Assembly (NCBI GenBank): GCA_036783645.1
Contig: DAIPWT010000014.1
Coordinates: 1-64,000, forward strand
Direction of reading: 5' to 3'
DNA from: UBA4732 sp002404095
Lineage (GTDB): Bacteria > Planctomycetota > Planctomycetia > Gemmatales > Gemmataceae
Length of the DNA stretch: 64,000 nucleotides
Shown: one piece after another, positions 15,140 through 25,001 of the stretch
Numbering within the stretch: position 1 is the stretch's first letter
Layout: each line of letters opens with the position of its first letter
Notes under the pieces: generated by a model
The model's input: the letters and a program-made list of their open reading frames with translations, nothing else
The model's database searches: none
What the model was told of the DNA's origin: nothing
Position numbers and translations under genes: made by a program

Positions 15140-18100
15140 ATGCGCCGTGCCATCCTCTCCGCGTCCGCGTTGACGTTGCCGCTCTTGCTGATTTCCGCCT
15201 TCGGCCTTGGCGCCGCGCCGAATCCGAACATCGTCGAAGCCGACCCGCGCACTCCCGCCGACGAAGCCAAGTCGTTTCACCTGCCGCCTGGCTTCGAGAT
15301 TCAACTGGTCGCCTCCGATCCCGACATTCATAAGCCGCTAAATCTTGAGTTCGACGACCGCGGCCGCCTTTGGGTCAGTGAAACCGTCGAGTACCCTTTT
15401 CCCCTCGGCGCCGACGGCAAACTCAAAGGCCAGGACGCCGTCAAAATCCTCGAAGACTTCGGCCCCGACGGCCGGGCGCGCAAGATCACCACCTTCGCCG
15501 ACAAGCTCGACATCCCCATTGGCGTGCTGCCGCTCCTAACGACGAAGCCGCAGGACGCCTTGATCTACAGCATCCCCAACATTTGGCGCATGCGCGACGC
15601 GGACGGCGACGGCAAAGCCGACGAACGCACTCCCTTATATACTAAATACGGCTTCAAAGACACTCACGGCATGACCAATAATTTCACCTGGGGCTTCGAC
15701 GGCTGGGTCTACGCCTGTCACGGCTTTTCCAACGAGTCCACGGTCAAGGGCGGCGACGAGCGCAATATCACCATGCAATCGGGCAACGTCTACCGCCTGC
15801 GCCCCGACGGCTCGCACCTCGAGTATTTCCTTCACGGCGAAGTAAACCCGTTCGGCCTGGCCTTCGACCCGCTGGGCAATCTGTATACCTGCGATTGTGA
15901 AACCAAGCCGATCTGGCAGCTGTTGCGCGGTGGATATTACCCCAGCTTTGGCAAGCCGGACGACGGCCTCGGCTTCGCCCCGACCATGATCGAGCGCTAC
16001 ACCGACTCCAGCGCCATCGCCGGCGTCGCCTTCTACGCGGCCGACAGCTTCCCGGCGGCTCATCGCGACAGCGCCTATGTCGGCGACGTCGTGACCAACC
16101 GCGTCAACGAATTCCGCCTGACGTGGCATGGCTCGACGCCGCACGCCGTCAAGCAGGACTTCCTGCTCAGCGACGACCGTTGGTTTCGGCCCGTGCATGT
16201 CAAGCTGGGGCCGGACGGCGCCTTGTACATCGCCGATTTTTATAATCGCATTATCGGCCATTACGAAGTGCCGCTCGACCACCCCGGCCGCGATCATGAG
16301 CGCGGCCGGATTTGGCGCATCGTCTATCGCGGGCCGGACGGTAAGGGGCCGACCCAGTTGGCTCCGCGCGCCGACTGGACCACGGCCCCCGTCGATGAGC
16401 TGTTGAAAGACCTTGGGCATCCGAACCTAGCCGTGCGCATCAAGGCGACTAATGAGCTGGCGGCGCGCGGCGGCAAGGATGCGGTTGCCGCCGTGTTGGG
16501 GGTGATGAACCGCACGGATAAGCCGGAGGCCGGCGATATATGGCGGCGGATGCACGGTCTCTATGTGTTGGAGCGCGTCGGCGCCCTCGACGACGCAACG
16601 CTGGGCGCGGCGGCGAAGGACAAAGAGTTCGGCGTCCGCGTCCACGCTCAGCGGATTCTGTCCGAGCGCGCCAAATGGACCGACGAGCTACATGCTTTGG
16701 CGTTGGCGGGCCTGAAGGACGCCGATGCGAACGTGCAGAGAGCCGCCGCCGATGCGGTGGGCCGTCATCCGGCAGCGGACAACCTCCGTCCGCTGCTCGA
16801 CCTGTACGAGGCGGCGCCTGCCGAGGATACGCACTTGCTTTACGTCGTCCGCATGGCCCTGCGCGACCAATTGTTGCCGGCCAATGTCTGGAATGCTATT
16901 CCGTTGAAAGTTTGGACGGAGCGCGACGCCCGCGCCATAGCGGACGTATCGCTCGGCGCCCCTACGCCGGAGGCCGCGGCGTTCCTGCTGAAGCACTTGG
17001 GACAAGACCCGCAGCGCCGCGATTTCCTCACCAGAGCGGTCCATCACATCGCCCGCTACGGTTCGCCGGACGTGGCGAAGACCGTCACGGCCTTCGCCCG
17101 GGGACAGCATCCGGCGGATTTCGGTCTGCAATTCGAGCTGTTCCAGGCCGTGCGCAACGGCGGGCAAGAACGCGGCGCGGCGCTCGATGACGCCGCCCGC
17201 GCCTGGGCCGACGACCTGACGAACAAACTGCTGGCGTCGAAATCACCGCAGGAGGTCAAGTCCGGCACGGAGTTGGTGGCAGCGCTGAAAATGGAGAGTC
17301 AGGAGAGTAAAGTTGTTGACGTTGCGACGAATAAGGCGATCCCGCGCGAGGGCCGCGAGGCCGCCATGGCCGCACTGACGGCGCTCAACGCCGGTCGCAA
17401 CGCCGGCGTGCTGGGTAAGGTGCTGACCGACGCGGACAACGCCATCGAGTTGCGCGAAGGGGCCGCAAAGTTGTTGGCTCAGGCCAATCAGCCGGAGACG
17501 CAGGCGCAGCTCTTGCAAGCGCTGCCGGCCGCGCCGGCCCGCTTGCAGACGGCCATCGCCGCCGGCCTGGCGGGCAGCCCCGCCGGCGCCGCCAAATTGC
17601 TCGACGCGGTGGAGGCCGGCAAGGCGTCGGCCCGGCTCCTGCAAGAGCGGGCCGTCGAGGCGCCGCTAACGGCAAGCAACATTCCAGATGTGAAAAATCG
17701 CTTGGCGAAGCTGACGAAGGGATTGCCGCCGGCCGACCAGAAGATTCAGGAGCTGATTGCCGCCCGCCACAAGAGTTTCCAGGAGGCGAAGGCGGACGCG
17801 GAAGCCGGCGCCAAGGTGTTTGAGAAAAACTGCGCCATCTGCCACACGATCGCCAACAAGGGCGCCAAGGTCGGACCGCAGTTGGACGGCGTCGGCATTC
17901 GCGGCTTGGACCGGCTGCTAGAGGACGTACTGGACCCGAATCGCAACGTCGATCAGGCGTTCCGCATGACGATTTTGAATCTCACTGACGGCAAAGTGGT
18001 GCGTGGCCTGCTGCTGCGCCAAGTGGGCGCAGTGCTGGTGATGGCCGACGACAAGGGTAAGGAGGTGCGCGTCCCCATAGCGGACGTGGACGAACGGAGT

Positions 18101-18223
18101 ACGTCGCAGCAGTCGCCGATGCCGGCCACGTTCGCGGAACAGGTTTCGCAAGCCGACTTCCACAATTTGATGGCGTTTCTTCTGAAACAAACCGCCGCGC
18201 CCGCGACGAAACCGCCGGGATAA
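15140..18223 (+). CDS. Secreted PVC-type dehydrogenase with HEAT repeats and C-terminal cytochrome c
   Basis: 1027 aa from ATG 15140 (GAGGGA upstream). It has a signal peptide (LTLPLLLISAFGLGAAP). Residues about 45-420 are the PVC-type membrane-bound dehydrogenase beta-propeller (FHLPPGFEIQLVASDPDIHK, GRLWVSETVEYP, KLGPDGALYIADFYNRIIGH). Residues about 430-870 are helical HEAT-like repeats. A haem c site CAICH lies at 898-902, with a following Met-type cytochrome fold and a beta-rich end. The family is typical of planctomycetes and thought to oxidise sugars or related compounds in the periplasm; the substrate is unknown. A homologue of the same design lies at 54708. Confidence 0.9.
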   Translation: MRRAILSASALTLPLLLISAFGLGAAPNPNIVEADPRTPADEAKSFHLPPGFEIQLVASDPDIHKPLNLEFDDRGRLWVSETVEYPFPLGADGKLKGQDAVKILEDFGPDGRARKITTFADKLDIPIGVLPLLTTKPQDALIYSIPNIWRMRDADGDGKADERTPLYTKYGFKDTHGMTNNFTWGFDGWVYACHGFSNESTVKGGDERNITMQSGNVYRLRPDGSHLEYFLHGEVNPFGLAFDPLGNLYTCDCETKPIWQLLRGGYYPSFGKPDDGLGFAPTMIERYTDSSAIAGVAFYAADSFPAAHRDSAYVGDVVTNRVNEFRLTWHGSTPHAVKQDFLLSDDRWFRPVHVKLGPDGALYIADFYNRIIGHYEVPLDHPGRDHERGRIWRIVYRGPDGKGPTQLAPRADWTTAPVDELLKDLGHPNLAVRIKATNELAARGGKDAVAAVLGVMNRTDKPEAGDIWRRMHGLYVLERVGALDDATLGAAAKDKEFGVRVHAQRILSERAKWTDELHALALAGLKDADANVQRAAADAVGRHPAADNLRPLLDLYEAAPAEDTHLLYVVRMALRDQLLPANVWNAIPLKVWTERDARAIADVSLGAPTPEAAAFLLKHLGQDPQRRDFLTRAVHHIARYGSPDVAKTVTAFARGQHPADFGLQFELFQAVRNGGQERGAALDDAARAWADDLTNKLLASKSPQEVKSGTELVAALKMESQESKVVDVATNKAIPREGREAAMAALTALNAGRNAGVLGKVLTDADNAIELREGAAKLLAQANQPETQAQLLQALPAAPARLQTAIAAGLAGSPAGAAKLLDAVEAGKASARLLQERAVEAPLTASNIPDVKNRLAKLTKGLPPADQKIQELIAARHKSFQEAKADAEAGAKVFEKNCAICHTIANKGAKVGPQLDGVGIRGLDRLLEDVLDPNRNVDQAFRMTILNLTDGKVVRGLLLRQVGAVLVMADDKGKEVRVPIADVDERSTSQQSPMPATFAEQVSQADFHNLMAFLLKQTAAPATKPPG

Positions 18224-18250
18224 TGAACTTTTAGACTCTCCGGAAAAACC

Positions 18251-18368
18251 ATCCGCAGATTACACAGATTTACGCAGATAAGAAGGAAAAAGGGTTCAGG
18301 ATTGCCGGATAACAGCGCAGTTTTCCTCTCTTATTTCTTATCTGTGTAAATCTGTGTAATCTGCGGAT
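18251..18368. repeat. Inverted repeat with 34-base arms and 50-base middle
   Basis: Arms 18251-18284 and 18335-18368 pair with one mismatch. The word contains the period ATTACACAGATTTAC. It begins 27 bases after the dehydrogenase stop and occupies much of the 319-base intergenic region 18224-18542, where no further gene is seen. A possible -10 TATACT lies at 18485-18490 for the next gene. Confidence 0.85.
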
Positions 18369-18542
18369 ATTCTTTCCGGAGAGCCTTTGAGAACGCGAGC
18401 CAGTCCCTTACCGCGAACCGCCGCCGTCCCCACCATGCACCCCGCGCAAACGGTGTGGATCGAGCAGGTTCTACGCGATGCTGGTATACTGGAATCACCT
18501 GCTATTTGACCGCCCTCCTGCCTTCGCCTTACGAGAATCCTT

Positions 18543-20570
18543 ATGTACCCGAACCTCTCCCGCCGTTTCATTCTTGGCGTGGCTTCCGCCGTCCTGTTGA
18601 CGTGGGCCGTCTCCGTCCGAGCGCAGGCTCCGGGGCCGACCCCGCCCAACCCGGCGGCGCCGACGCTCAAGCCCGTCGCGCCTCACGGCGTTCAGCGCGG
18701 CACGACCATCGACCTTACTCTCACCGGAACCAACCTTACCGAGCCGACTGGGCTATGGACGGGGTTTCCCGCCAAGGTCGTCATCCCGACCGACAACAAC
18801 AACGGCAAAGACGCCGCCAAACTGCTCGTCCGTCTGGAAGTGCCCAAAGACGCGCCGATGGGCCTTTACGGCCTGCGTCTGGCGACCACACGCGGACTGT
18901 CTAATTTACGGCTCTTTTGTGTAGACGACCTTCCCCAAGTCATGCAGGCGGAAAACAACCGCGCTCGCCCGACCGCCCAGCTAGTCAAGCCGCCGTGCGT
19001 CGTCATCGGCAAGACGGCCAACGAGAGTAACGACTATTACAAGATCACCGTGGCGGCCCGTCAGCGCCTCAGCTTCGAGGTACTCGGCCATCGCCTCGGC
19101 AGTCCCATCGACCCCCAGCTCACGCTCTTCGACGCCCACACCGGCCGTGAGTTGAAGGGCGGCCACAGCAACGACGCCCCCGGCCTTCAGACCGACCCGC
19201 GTCTCACCTACACCTTCAAGGACGCCGGCGAATACCTTATTGAGATACGCGACGTCAGCTATAAGGGCGGCGATGATTATTTTTACCGTTTGCGGATCGG
19301 CGATTTCCCTTGTGCGACGACTCCGTTGCCGCTGGCCGTCAAGCGCGGCGTCAAAACGGCGGTGCGCTTCGCCGGGCCGACGATGGACGGAGTCTCGCCG
19401 GTGGAGGTGACGGCGCCTGCCGACCCGGCCGTGCAAGCGGTATGGGTGACGCCGCGCGGGGCCAACGGCTTAAACGGCTGGCCCGTTAGCGTGGCCGTGT
19501 CCGATCTTGACGAGGCGATGGAACAGGAGCCGAATAACGAGCCGGCCAAGGCCAATCGCCTCGCCGTTCCTGGCGCGATCACCGGCCGCTTCGAGCAGAA
19601 AGGCGATCTCGATTATTACGTATTCGCCGCCAAGAAGGGGACGCGCTACTTCATCGACGCTCAGACCCGCGAGATGAATTCGCCGACCGAAGTCTACATG
19701 ACATTGCGCGACGCGAAGAACAATCAGATTCAGGCCGCCGACCCCATGAAAGATCCGCATTTAGACTATACCGCGCCAGCCGACGGCGACCTCTTCCTTG
19801 CCGTCGAGCATCTGCAATACTGGTACGGCCCGGATGAAGTGTACCGCGTCACCGTGGCGCCGTACGCACCGAGTTTCGACTTGTCGCTCGGCATCGACCG
19901 ATACAACGCGGCTCAGGGCGGTTCGGTTTCGCTACCGATCCTTGTCGCCCGCCGCGATTATGCCAGCCCCATTGACGTAAGTGTGATCGGGCCGGCCGGC
20001 CTGAGTGGACAAGTGCAGATTCCCGCTGGCCAACCGGCGATGCCGAACACGGCGGGCGCGACGCTGGTAGTGAACGTCGGCCCCGACGTGCCGGTCGGCC
20101 CGATGGCGTTTTTGATACAAGGCAAGGCAAAAATTAATGGCAAGGACGTGATCGAGTACGCCAGCGTCCGCGCGGCCGTCAGCCGAGAGCTGGCGGGTGT
20201 GCCGATGCCGCCGCGACAGACATTTACGACGGTCGGGTTGGCCGTAACCGAAAAGGCGCCGTTCGCGCTGGCCGTTAAGTTCGACCAGCCTTCCAGCGCG
20301 CTCGGTAAGCCGGCGAATCTTACGATTACGGCGGTGCGCAAGCCTGGCTTTACCGAAGAAATTGCACTGACGGCGACCGGCCAACCGGCCAACGTGGCGC
20401 CGGCTCTGAAGAACATCCCGGCCAACATGACCGAGATCAAGGCACAGCTGAACGCCGCCGCCAACGCACCGGTGGGCACGTTTGCCATCGTGGTGAATGG
20501 CAAAGCCAAGCATCAGAATCAGGACTTCTCGGTCAACGCGCCGCCCGCGAACCTTGTGCTGACGAAGTAA
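18543..20570 (+). CDS. Secreted PPC-domain protein
   Basis: 675 aa with signal peptide (FILGVASAVLLTWAVSVRAQ). Residues 40-125 are an IPT/TIG-like strand domain. Two pre-peptidase C-terminal (PPC) domains follow, at about 140-260 (ESNDYYKITVAARQRLSFEV) and 325-435 (EQEPNNEPAKANRLAVPGAI, then GDLDYYVFAAKKGTRYFIDA). The last 240 residues are Ig-like. Such proteins are exported and bind or cap surface structures in planctomycetes; no catalytic domain is present. It stands in the same orientation as the dehydrogenase upstream. Confidence 0.8.
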   Translation: MYPNLSRRFILGVASAVLLTWAVSVRAQAPGPTPPNPAAPTLKPVAPHGVQRGTTIDLTLTGTNLTEPTGLWTGFPAKVVIPTDNNNGKDAAKLLVRLEVPKDAPMGLYGLRLATTRGLSNLRLFCVDDLPQVMQAENNRARPTAQLVKPPCVVIGKTANESNDYYKITVAARQRLSFEVLGHRLGSPIDPQLTLFDAHTGRELKGGHSNDAPGLQTDPRLTYTFKDAGEYLIEIRDVSYKGGDDYFYRLRIGDFPCATTPLPLAVKRGVKTAVRFAGPTMDGVSPVEVTAPADPAVQAVWVTPRGANGLNGWPVSVAVSDLDEAMEQEPNNEPAKANRLAVPGAITGRFEQKGDLDYYVFAAKKGTRYFIDAQTREMNSPTEVYMTLRDAKNNQIQAADPMKDPHLDYTAPADGDLFLAVEHLQYWYGPDEVYRVTVAPYAPSFDLSLGIDRYNAAQGGSVSLPILVARRDYASPIDVSVIGPAGLSGQVQIPAGQPAMPNTAGATLVVNVGPDVPVGPMAFLIQGKAKINGKDVIEYASVRAAVSRELAGVPMPPRQTFTTVGLAVTEKAPFALAVKFDQPSSALGKPANLTITAVRKPGFTEEIALTATGQPANVAPALKNIPANMTEIKAQLNAAANAPVGTFAIVVNGKAKHQNQDFSVNAPPANLVLTK

Positions 20571-20581
20571 GAAATAAATAG

Positions 20582-20630
20582 CGTCTCAATAGGTCCTATA
20601 GGTCTTATAAGACCTATAGGACCTATTAGA
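20582..20630. repeat. AT-rich palindrome
   Basis: Centre TCTTATAAGA with arms AATAGGTCCTATAGGTCTTA and its complement, flanked by GTCT/AGAC. It starts 11 bases after a stop codon. Its composition is much more AT-rich than the other palindromes. Confidence 0.85.
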
Positions 20631-20688
20631 CGTAATCAAGAAATAGATTAGTCACAAAGACACCGTTGGACCTTCACCTGGGGACGAT

Positions 20689-21771
20689 ATGACCTACCGT
20701 CGTTTGACCGCCCTGGTTCTGTTTCTATCAGCCTCCACCGCGGTCCGTGCCGAAAACCCAAGACCGGCCTATCCGCCGCCTACCGCCGTGCGAGCCGCGT
20801 TCCACAAATTGCTCGACCGGCCGGCCGTGCCGCTCGACGTGAAGGTGGAAGAGACGAAAACCAACGGCGGCCTCACGACGGAACACTTGAGCTTCGCCTC
20901 GGAGAAGCACACCGACGGTAAAATAGAGCGCGTGCCGGTGCTGGTGGTCCGGCCGGAGAAGGCGGACAAGAGGCTGCCGGCGGTGATCGCGCTGCACGGC
21001 ACCGGCGGCGGCAAGGACGGAATGCGCGGCTGGCTCACCGACCTGGCGAAGCGCGGCTTCGTCGCGGTCGCCATCGACGCCCGTTTCCACGGCAAGCGCG
21101 CCGGCGGCGCCAAGGGGGCGGCCGCTTATGTTGAAGCGATCACCCGCGCCTGGGAATCCAAGCCGGGCGACGAATCGCCGGAACATCCGTTTTATTACGA
21201 CACCTGCTGGGATTTGTGGAAGACGGTCGATTACTTGCAACAGCGCGACGATGTGAACCCCGACCGCATCGGCGTCCTCGGCGTCAGCATGGGCGGCATC
21301 GAAATATGGCTGGGCGCCTCAACGGACGAACGTATCAAGGTCATGGTTCCCCTCATCGGCGTACAGAGCTTTCGTTGGAGCCTGGACAACGACCGCTGGC
21401 AGGGCCGCGCCAACACGATCAAGGGAGCCCACGAGGCGGCGGCCCGCGACCTCGGCGAACCCAAGGTGAACCAGAAGGTTTGTCGCGCCCTCTGGAGCAA
21501 AGTGATCCCCGGCATCCTGGATCAGTACGACTGCCCAAGCATGATACGCCTGTGCGCTCCTCGTCCGCTGCTGATCCTCAATGGCGAAGAAGACCCCAAT
21601 AACCCTCTGGAAGGGGCGAAAATCGCGTTCGCCTCGGCGGAACGCGCTTACAAGGACGCCGGCGCGGAGGACAAGTTAAAAATCTTTGTCGCCAAGGGCG
21701 TCAAACACGCCGTCACCGGCGAAGAGCATCAGATGACGCTTGACTGGCTCGAAAAATGGCTCAAGCCCTAA
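20689..21771 (+). CDS. Secreted alpha/beta hydrolase (esterase-like)
   Basis: 360 aa with signal peptide (LTALVLFLSASTAVRAE). Alpha/beta hydrolase fold: oxyanion segment PAVIALHGTGGG at about 97-108, nucleophile Ser200 in GVSMGG, acid Asp in GEEDPNNP and His in GVKHAV near the end. It resembles the acetyl-xylan-esterase / dienelactone-hydrolase group, so it probably deacylates a polysaccharide or small ester outside the cytoplasm. It is convergent with the S9 peptidase gene; a palindrome fills the 72 bases between the two stop codons. Confidence 0.8.
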   Translation: MTYRRLTALVLFLSASTAVRAENPRPAYPPPTAVRAAFHKLLDRPAVPLDVKVEETKTNGGLTTEHLSFASEKHTDGKIERVPVLVVRPEKADKRLPAVIALHGTGGGKDGMRGWLTDLAKRGFVAVAIDARFHGKRAGGAKGAAAYVEAITRAWESKPGDESPEHPFYYDTCWDLWKTVDYLQQRDDVNPDRIGVLGVSMGGIEIWLGASTDERIKVMVPLIGVQSFRWSLDNDRWQGRANTIKGAHEAAARDLGEPKVNQKVCRALWSKVIPGILDQYDCPSMIRLCAPRPLLILNGEEDPNNPLEGAKIAFASAERAYKDAGAEDKLKIFVAKGVKHAVTGEEHQMTLDWLEKWLKP

Positions 21772-21843
21772 AAGGTCTCACGCAATGGCGCAAAGACGCA
21801 AAGAGGTTTTCTTTGCGTCTTTGCGCCTTTGCGTGAGACTTTT
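21771..21843. repeat. Palindrome between convergent genes
   Basis: Arms built on CGCAAAGACGCAAAG and its complement, with outer AAAGGTCTCACGC / GCGTGAGACTTT. It abuts both stop codons and has T/A ends, so it could serve as a bidirectional terminator. Confidence 0.85.
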
Positions 21844-23955
21844 TCATTTCCCGCCCGGCGGCGCGTACTTCGCCAGCCAGGCGAATACTTCCTTATGCCA
21901 GTACTCGCTGTTCTTCGGCTTCGCGACCCAGTGCCCTTCGTCGGGGAAGTTGATGAATTTTGACGGGATTCCCTTGCGCTGGAGCGTGTTGAATAGCTGA
22001 AGACCCTCCCCGACCGGCACACGGAAATCAAGGTCATTGTGGATAATTAACATCGGCGTTTGGAACTTATCGGCATAGCGGTGCGGCGAAAACTTCTCGA
22101 ACGCCTCCCGTTTGTCCTTGTCCCACGGTTTGCCGCCGTGTTCCCACTCGTCGAACCAGATTTCGTCGGTCGTCGCGTACATACTATCGAAGTTATAGAC
22201 TCCGCAATGGGTGATAAGCGTCTTAAATTTGGTAGTGTGGCCCTCAAACCAGTTCATCATGTAGCCGCCGAAGGACGCCCCGGCCGCGGCCATGCGGTCT
22301 GTGTCGATGTAGTCTTGCTTCTCCATGTACGCGAGGCCGGCCATGAGGTCGTCGTAGCACTTGCCGCCCCAATCGCCGCTGATCTCGTCGGTGAACTTCT
22401 GGCCGAAGCCGGTGCTGCCGCGCGGATTCGGAAGGGCGACGATGTAGCCCTGGGCCGCCCACAACTCGGGGTTCCAGCGGTTGCTCCAGCCATCCTCCCA
22501 GGCGCCTTGCGGGCCGCCGTGGACGAAAAAGACGAGCGGCCATTTCTTCTTCGGATCGAAGCCGGGGGGCTTGAGAATCCACATCTGCATCTCGGCGCCT
22601 TCGACTTTGACCTTTACGCTTTCGGGGTGCGGCATGTCAAGTTCGGCGAGGAGCTTGTCATTGGCGTGACTGACGTTGATTGGAACCGGATTCTCCATGG
22701 CGTCTTGGTCGCGCCTCGCGCAAAAGACTTCGGCGGGTTGACTCATGGCCACTCGCGTTAGCGCCAAGGTGTTCATATGGCGGTCGCAAGTTAGCGAGGT
22801 GTATGTACCATCTTCGGTCACTTTGAAGACGCCGCCCCCGTCCGAGTAAGTGAAAAAGACTGGTGCCAGCCCGTTCTCCTCTGCCGTAAGGGCGACGCCT
22901 CCTGCATACCATGCGAAGTCGGTGGTTGAACCGTGAAACTGGACCGTGAGGCGATGCCGTATTTCCTGAAATCCGCCGCTCCTATCTACGCGAGCTAACA
23001 TCAGGTCCCATTTATCTGCCTCAAACCCCGCCCGTTGCTGTGCTCGGTAGGCCACCATCTTCCCGTCCGGCGAGAAAAGTGGCCCACTGCTCGCCGCCGG
23101 ATTGTCCTTCGTCAGGCACTCCCATTGCGTCGTCCCGCCCGTCACCGGCACACGGCAAATGCTGTAATTCGTGTTCCACGCCTCGTCCTTCTCCGGCACG
23201 GCCGTGAATACAAGATATTTGCCATCCGGACTGAAGGTGAAATTGTCCCCGGTCGAAAACGTGCTGGACGTGGGAAAGGCGTCGCGGTTGCCGGGCGTCG
23301 CGTCCTTCGGTTCGCCGCCGGCGGCCGACATAACGAATAGGTGTTGTCGTTTATCTTCCACATAGGAATCCCAGTGGCGATAGAAGAGTCGGGTGAAAAC
23401 CTTCGCCTTGACCGGATTCTTCTCTGCCTCCTCTTTGCGCTTCTTGTTCAGTTCGTCGGCCTCCTTGAACGGCTTCTCCGAGTATTCCGGATAAACCGCC
23501 GACACAAAGGCGATATTCGCGCCGTCCCTGGACCAGACGGCATTGCCGGCCTCGGTGCTGATCGCGGTCAGCTTTTGGCCCTCGCCGCCGTCTACGTCGA
23601 TGAGCCACAATTGGCCGTCGCCGGAGCGGTTCGACTCGAACAGGATTTGTTTGCCGTCGGGACTCCAGCGCGGATGCGAATCCTTCTTGCCGACGGCGTT
23701 GGTCAAGCGACGCGGCTCACCCTTGCCGTCGGCCGCCGCCAGCCAGAGCGACGAGGAAGTCTTGTTGGCGGACAGGTCCACTTCGCCGACGACATAGACG
23801 ATGGTCTTGCCGTCGGGGCTGATCTGCGGATCGCTGACACGCTTGAATGCGAACAGGTCGTCGATATTCAACGGCCGTTTGCCTCCCTCGGCTTGGACCA
23901 CGGCCGGCACGGCCAGAAGCATCAGGCCGGCGACAATTACCACGGCGTTTGTCAT
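21844..23955 (-). CDS. S9 family prolyl oligopeptidase-like peptidase
   Basis: 703 aa from ATG 23955 with AAGGA upstream. Signal peptide (VVIVAGLMLLAVPAVVQAEG). N-terminal TolB/WD-type beta-propeller (about 25-430) with repeated SPDGK segments (ISPDGKTIVYV, WSPDGKQILF, FSPDGKYLVF). C-terminal alpha/beta hydrolase with Ser561 in GASFGGYM, Asp in HNDLDFRVP and His in DEGHWV, the complete triad. It is expected to cleave peptides in the periplasm. The nearest group is the dipeptidyl or acylaminoacyl-peptidase-like S9C. Confidence 0.9.
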   Translation of the reverse strand: MTNAVVIVAGLMLLAVPAVVQAEGGKRPLNIDDLFAFKRVSDPQISPDGKTIVYVVGEVDLSANKTSSSLWLAAADGKGEPRRLTNAVGKKDSHPRWSPDGKQILFESNRSGDGQLWLIDVDGGEGQKLTAISTEAGNAVWSRDGANIAFVSAVYPEYSEKPFKEADELNKKRKEEAEKNPVKAKVFTRLFYRHWDSYVEDKRQHLFVMSAAGGEPKDATPGNRDAFPTSSTFSTGDNFTFSPDGKYLVFTAVPEKDEAWNTNYSICRVPVTGGTTQWECLTKDNPAASSGPLFSPDGKMVAYRAQQRAGFEADKWDLMLARVDRSGGFQEIRHRLTVQFHGSTTDFAWYAGGVALTAEENGLAPVFFTYSDGGGVFKVTEDGTYTSLTCDRHMNTLALTRVAMSQPAEVFCARRDQDAMENPVPINVSHANDKLLAELDMPHPESVKVKVEGAEMQMWILKPPGFDPKKKWPLVFFVHGGPQGAWEDGWSNRWNPELWAAQGYIVALPNPRGSTGFGQKFTDEISGDWGGKCYDDLMAGLAYMEKQDYIDTDRMAAAGASFGGYMMNWFEGHTTKFKTLITHCGVYNFDSMYATTDEIWFDEWEHGGKPWDKDKREAFEKFSPHRYADKFQTPMLIIHNDLDFRVPVGEGLQLFNTLQRKGIPSKFINFPDEGHWVAKPKNSEYWHKEVFAWLAKYAPPGGK

Positions 23956-23990
23956 CGTTTCATCCTTCAAAGCGAATAGGTGACGGCCTG

Positions 23991-24137
23991 GCACCCCGGG
24001 TTCACGAGTACGTTCACCCGGGGCTTTATTTCCGTCGCCCTAAACCGGGCTCCAAGGCAGGTGAAGACTCCGCGAATGGAGTCCCTAGGACGACTGGAAT
24101 AAAGCCCCGGGTGAACGTACTCGTGAACCCGGGGTGC
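23991..24137. repeat. MITE-like element with perfect 40-base terminal inverted repeats
   Basis: Arms 23991-24030 and 24098-24137 are perfect complements (outer end GCACCCCGGGTTCACGAGTA). The 67-base centre contains a smaller hairpin GACTCC/GGAGTC. It lies upstream of two divergent genes, so it cannot be a terminator for either. It has the form of a miniature inverted-repeat element; no target-site duplication was identified. Confidence 0.85.
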
Positions 24138-24182
24138 GAGGCGTATTATACGACGGGCGGCCCCATTCGCTAGAATATCCGC

Positions 24183-24593
24183 ATGGCGATCAAGACCAAG
24201 CGCTGGGACGAGCCGAAAGAGCCGGACGACGGTCTCCGCCTGCTGGTCTGCCGCTACCGGCCGCGCGCCCTGCTGAAAAGTAAGGAGACGTGGGACCTCT
24301 GGTGGAGTCAACTCGGTCCCAGCAAGGAGCTGCACGCCGCCATCTACGGCAAGAACGGGCCGCCGATGCCGTGGGACGAATTTCGCCGGCGCTATGTGGA
24401 AGACATGAGCGCTCAGGAGGAGAGCATCGCCGTTCTGGCGGAAAAAGTTGCGACGGGGACGACGCTGACGCTGATGTGTTCGTCGGCCTGCGTGGACCCG
24501 GCGCGTTGTCACCGCACTTTGTTACGACAGCTGATCGAGGAAAGGATGGCACGGGCGAACCATGAAATCGCAAACCGACTATCTGACCATTAA
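24183..24593 (+). CDS. DUF488 family protein
   Basis: 136 aa. It has the DUF488 pattern: WDEPKEPDDGLRLLVCRYRP at the start, then the conserved end CSSACVDPARCHRTLL (about 99-114) with Cys and His residues. Function of the family is unknown; it is cytosolic. It overlaps the yjbQ-like gene by 32 bases in a different frame, which implies translational coupling. A TAGAAT at 24171-24176 just before the ATG might give a leaderless transcript; that is weak. Confidence 0.8.
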   Translation: MAIKTKRWDEPKEPDDGLRLLVCRYRPRALLKSKETWDLWWSQLGPSKELHAAIYGKNGPPMPWDEFRRRYVEDMSAQEESIAVLAEKVATGTTLTLMCSSACVDPARCHRTLLRQLIEERMARANHEIANRLSDH

Positions 24594-24984
24594 TCTGCCT
24601 TCACGGATGGGATTTATCAACATTACTCCGCAGGTGCAGGAGTGCGTCGTCAAAAGCGGGGTGCGCGAGGGGATGTGCTTGGTGAACTCCATGCACATCA
24701 CGTCGTCGGTGTTGATTAGCGTGGACGAGCCGGGCTTACATGAGGATTTCCTACATTGGCTGGAGCAATTGGCGCCGTTCGACCGTTCGCCGGCTCGCTA
24801 CCAGCACAACCGCACCGGCGAAGGCAATGCCGACGCCCATTTGAAGCGGCAGATCATGGGCCGGCAAGTGGTGCTGGCGGTCACGGAGGGCCAGCTCGAT
24901 TTCGGGCCGTGGGAACACATCTTCTACGCGGAGTTCGACGGCAACCGGCCGAAGCGGGTGCTGGTGAAGATCATCGGGGAGTGA
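24562..24984 (+). CDS. YjbQ / UPF0047 family protein
   Basis: 140 aa, full family length. Conserved family segments are present: MCLVNSMHITSSVLISVDEP (about 38-57), RYQHNRTGEGNADAHLKRQI (about 79-98) and GQLDFGPWEHIFYAEFDG. The invariant His and Asp/Glu residues (MHIT, NADAH, WEHIF) fit a metal site. The E. coli homologue was linked to a weak thiamine-phosphate synthase activity; the true role is unsettled. It is encoded with the DUF488 gene, and its stop is followed by a family A palindrome. Confidence 0.9.
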   Translation: MKSQTDYLTINLPSRMGFINITPQVQECVVKSGVREGMCLVNSMHITSSVLISVDEPGLHEDFLHWLEQLAPFDRSPARYQHNRTGEGNADAHLKRQIMGRQVVLAVTEGQLDFGPWEHIFYAEFDGNRPKRVLVKIIGE

Positions 24985-25001
24985 CAAGAATGTGCCGAGG
25001 A

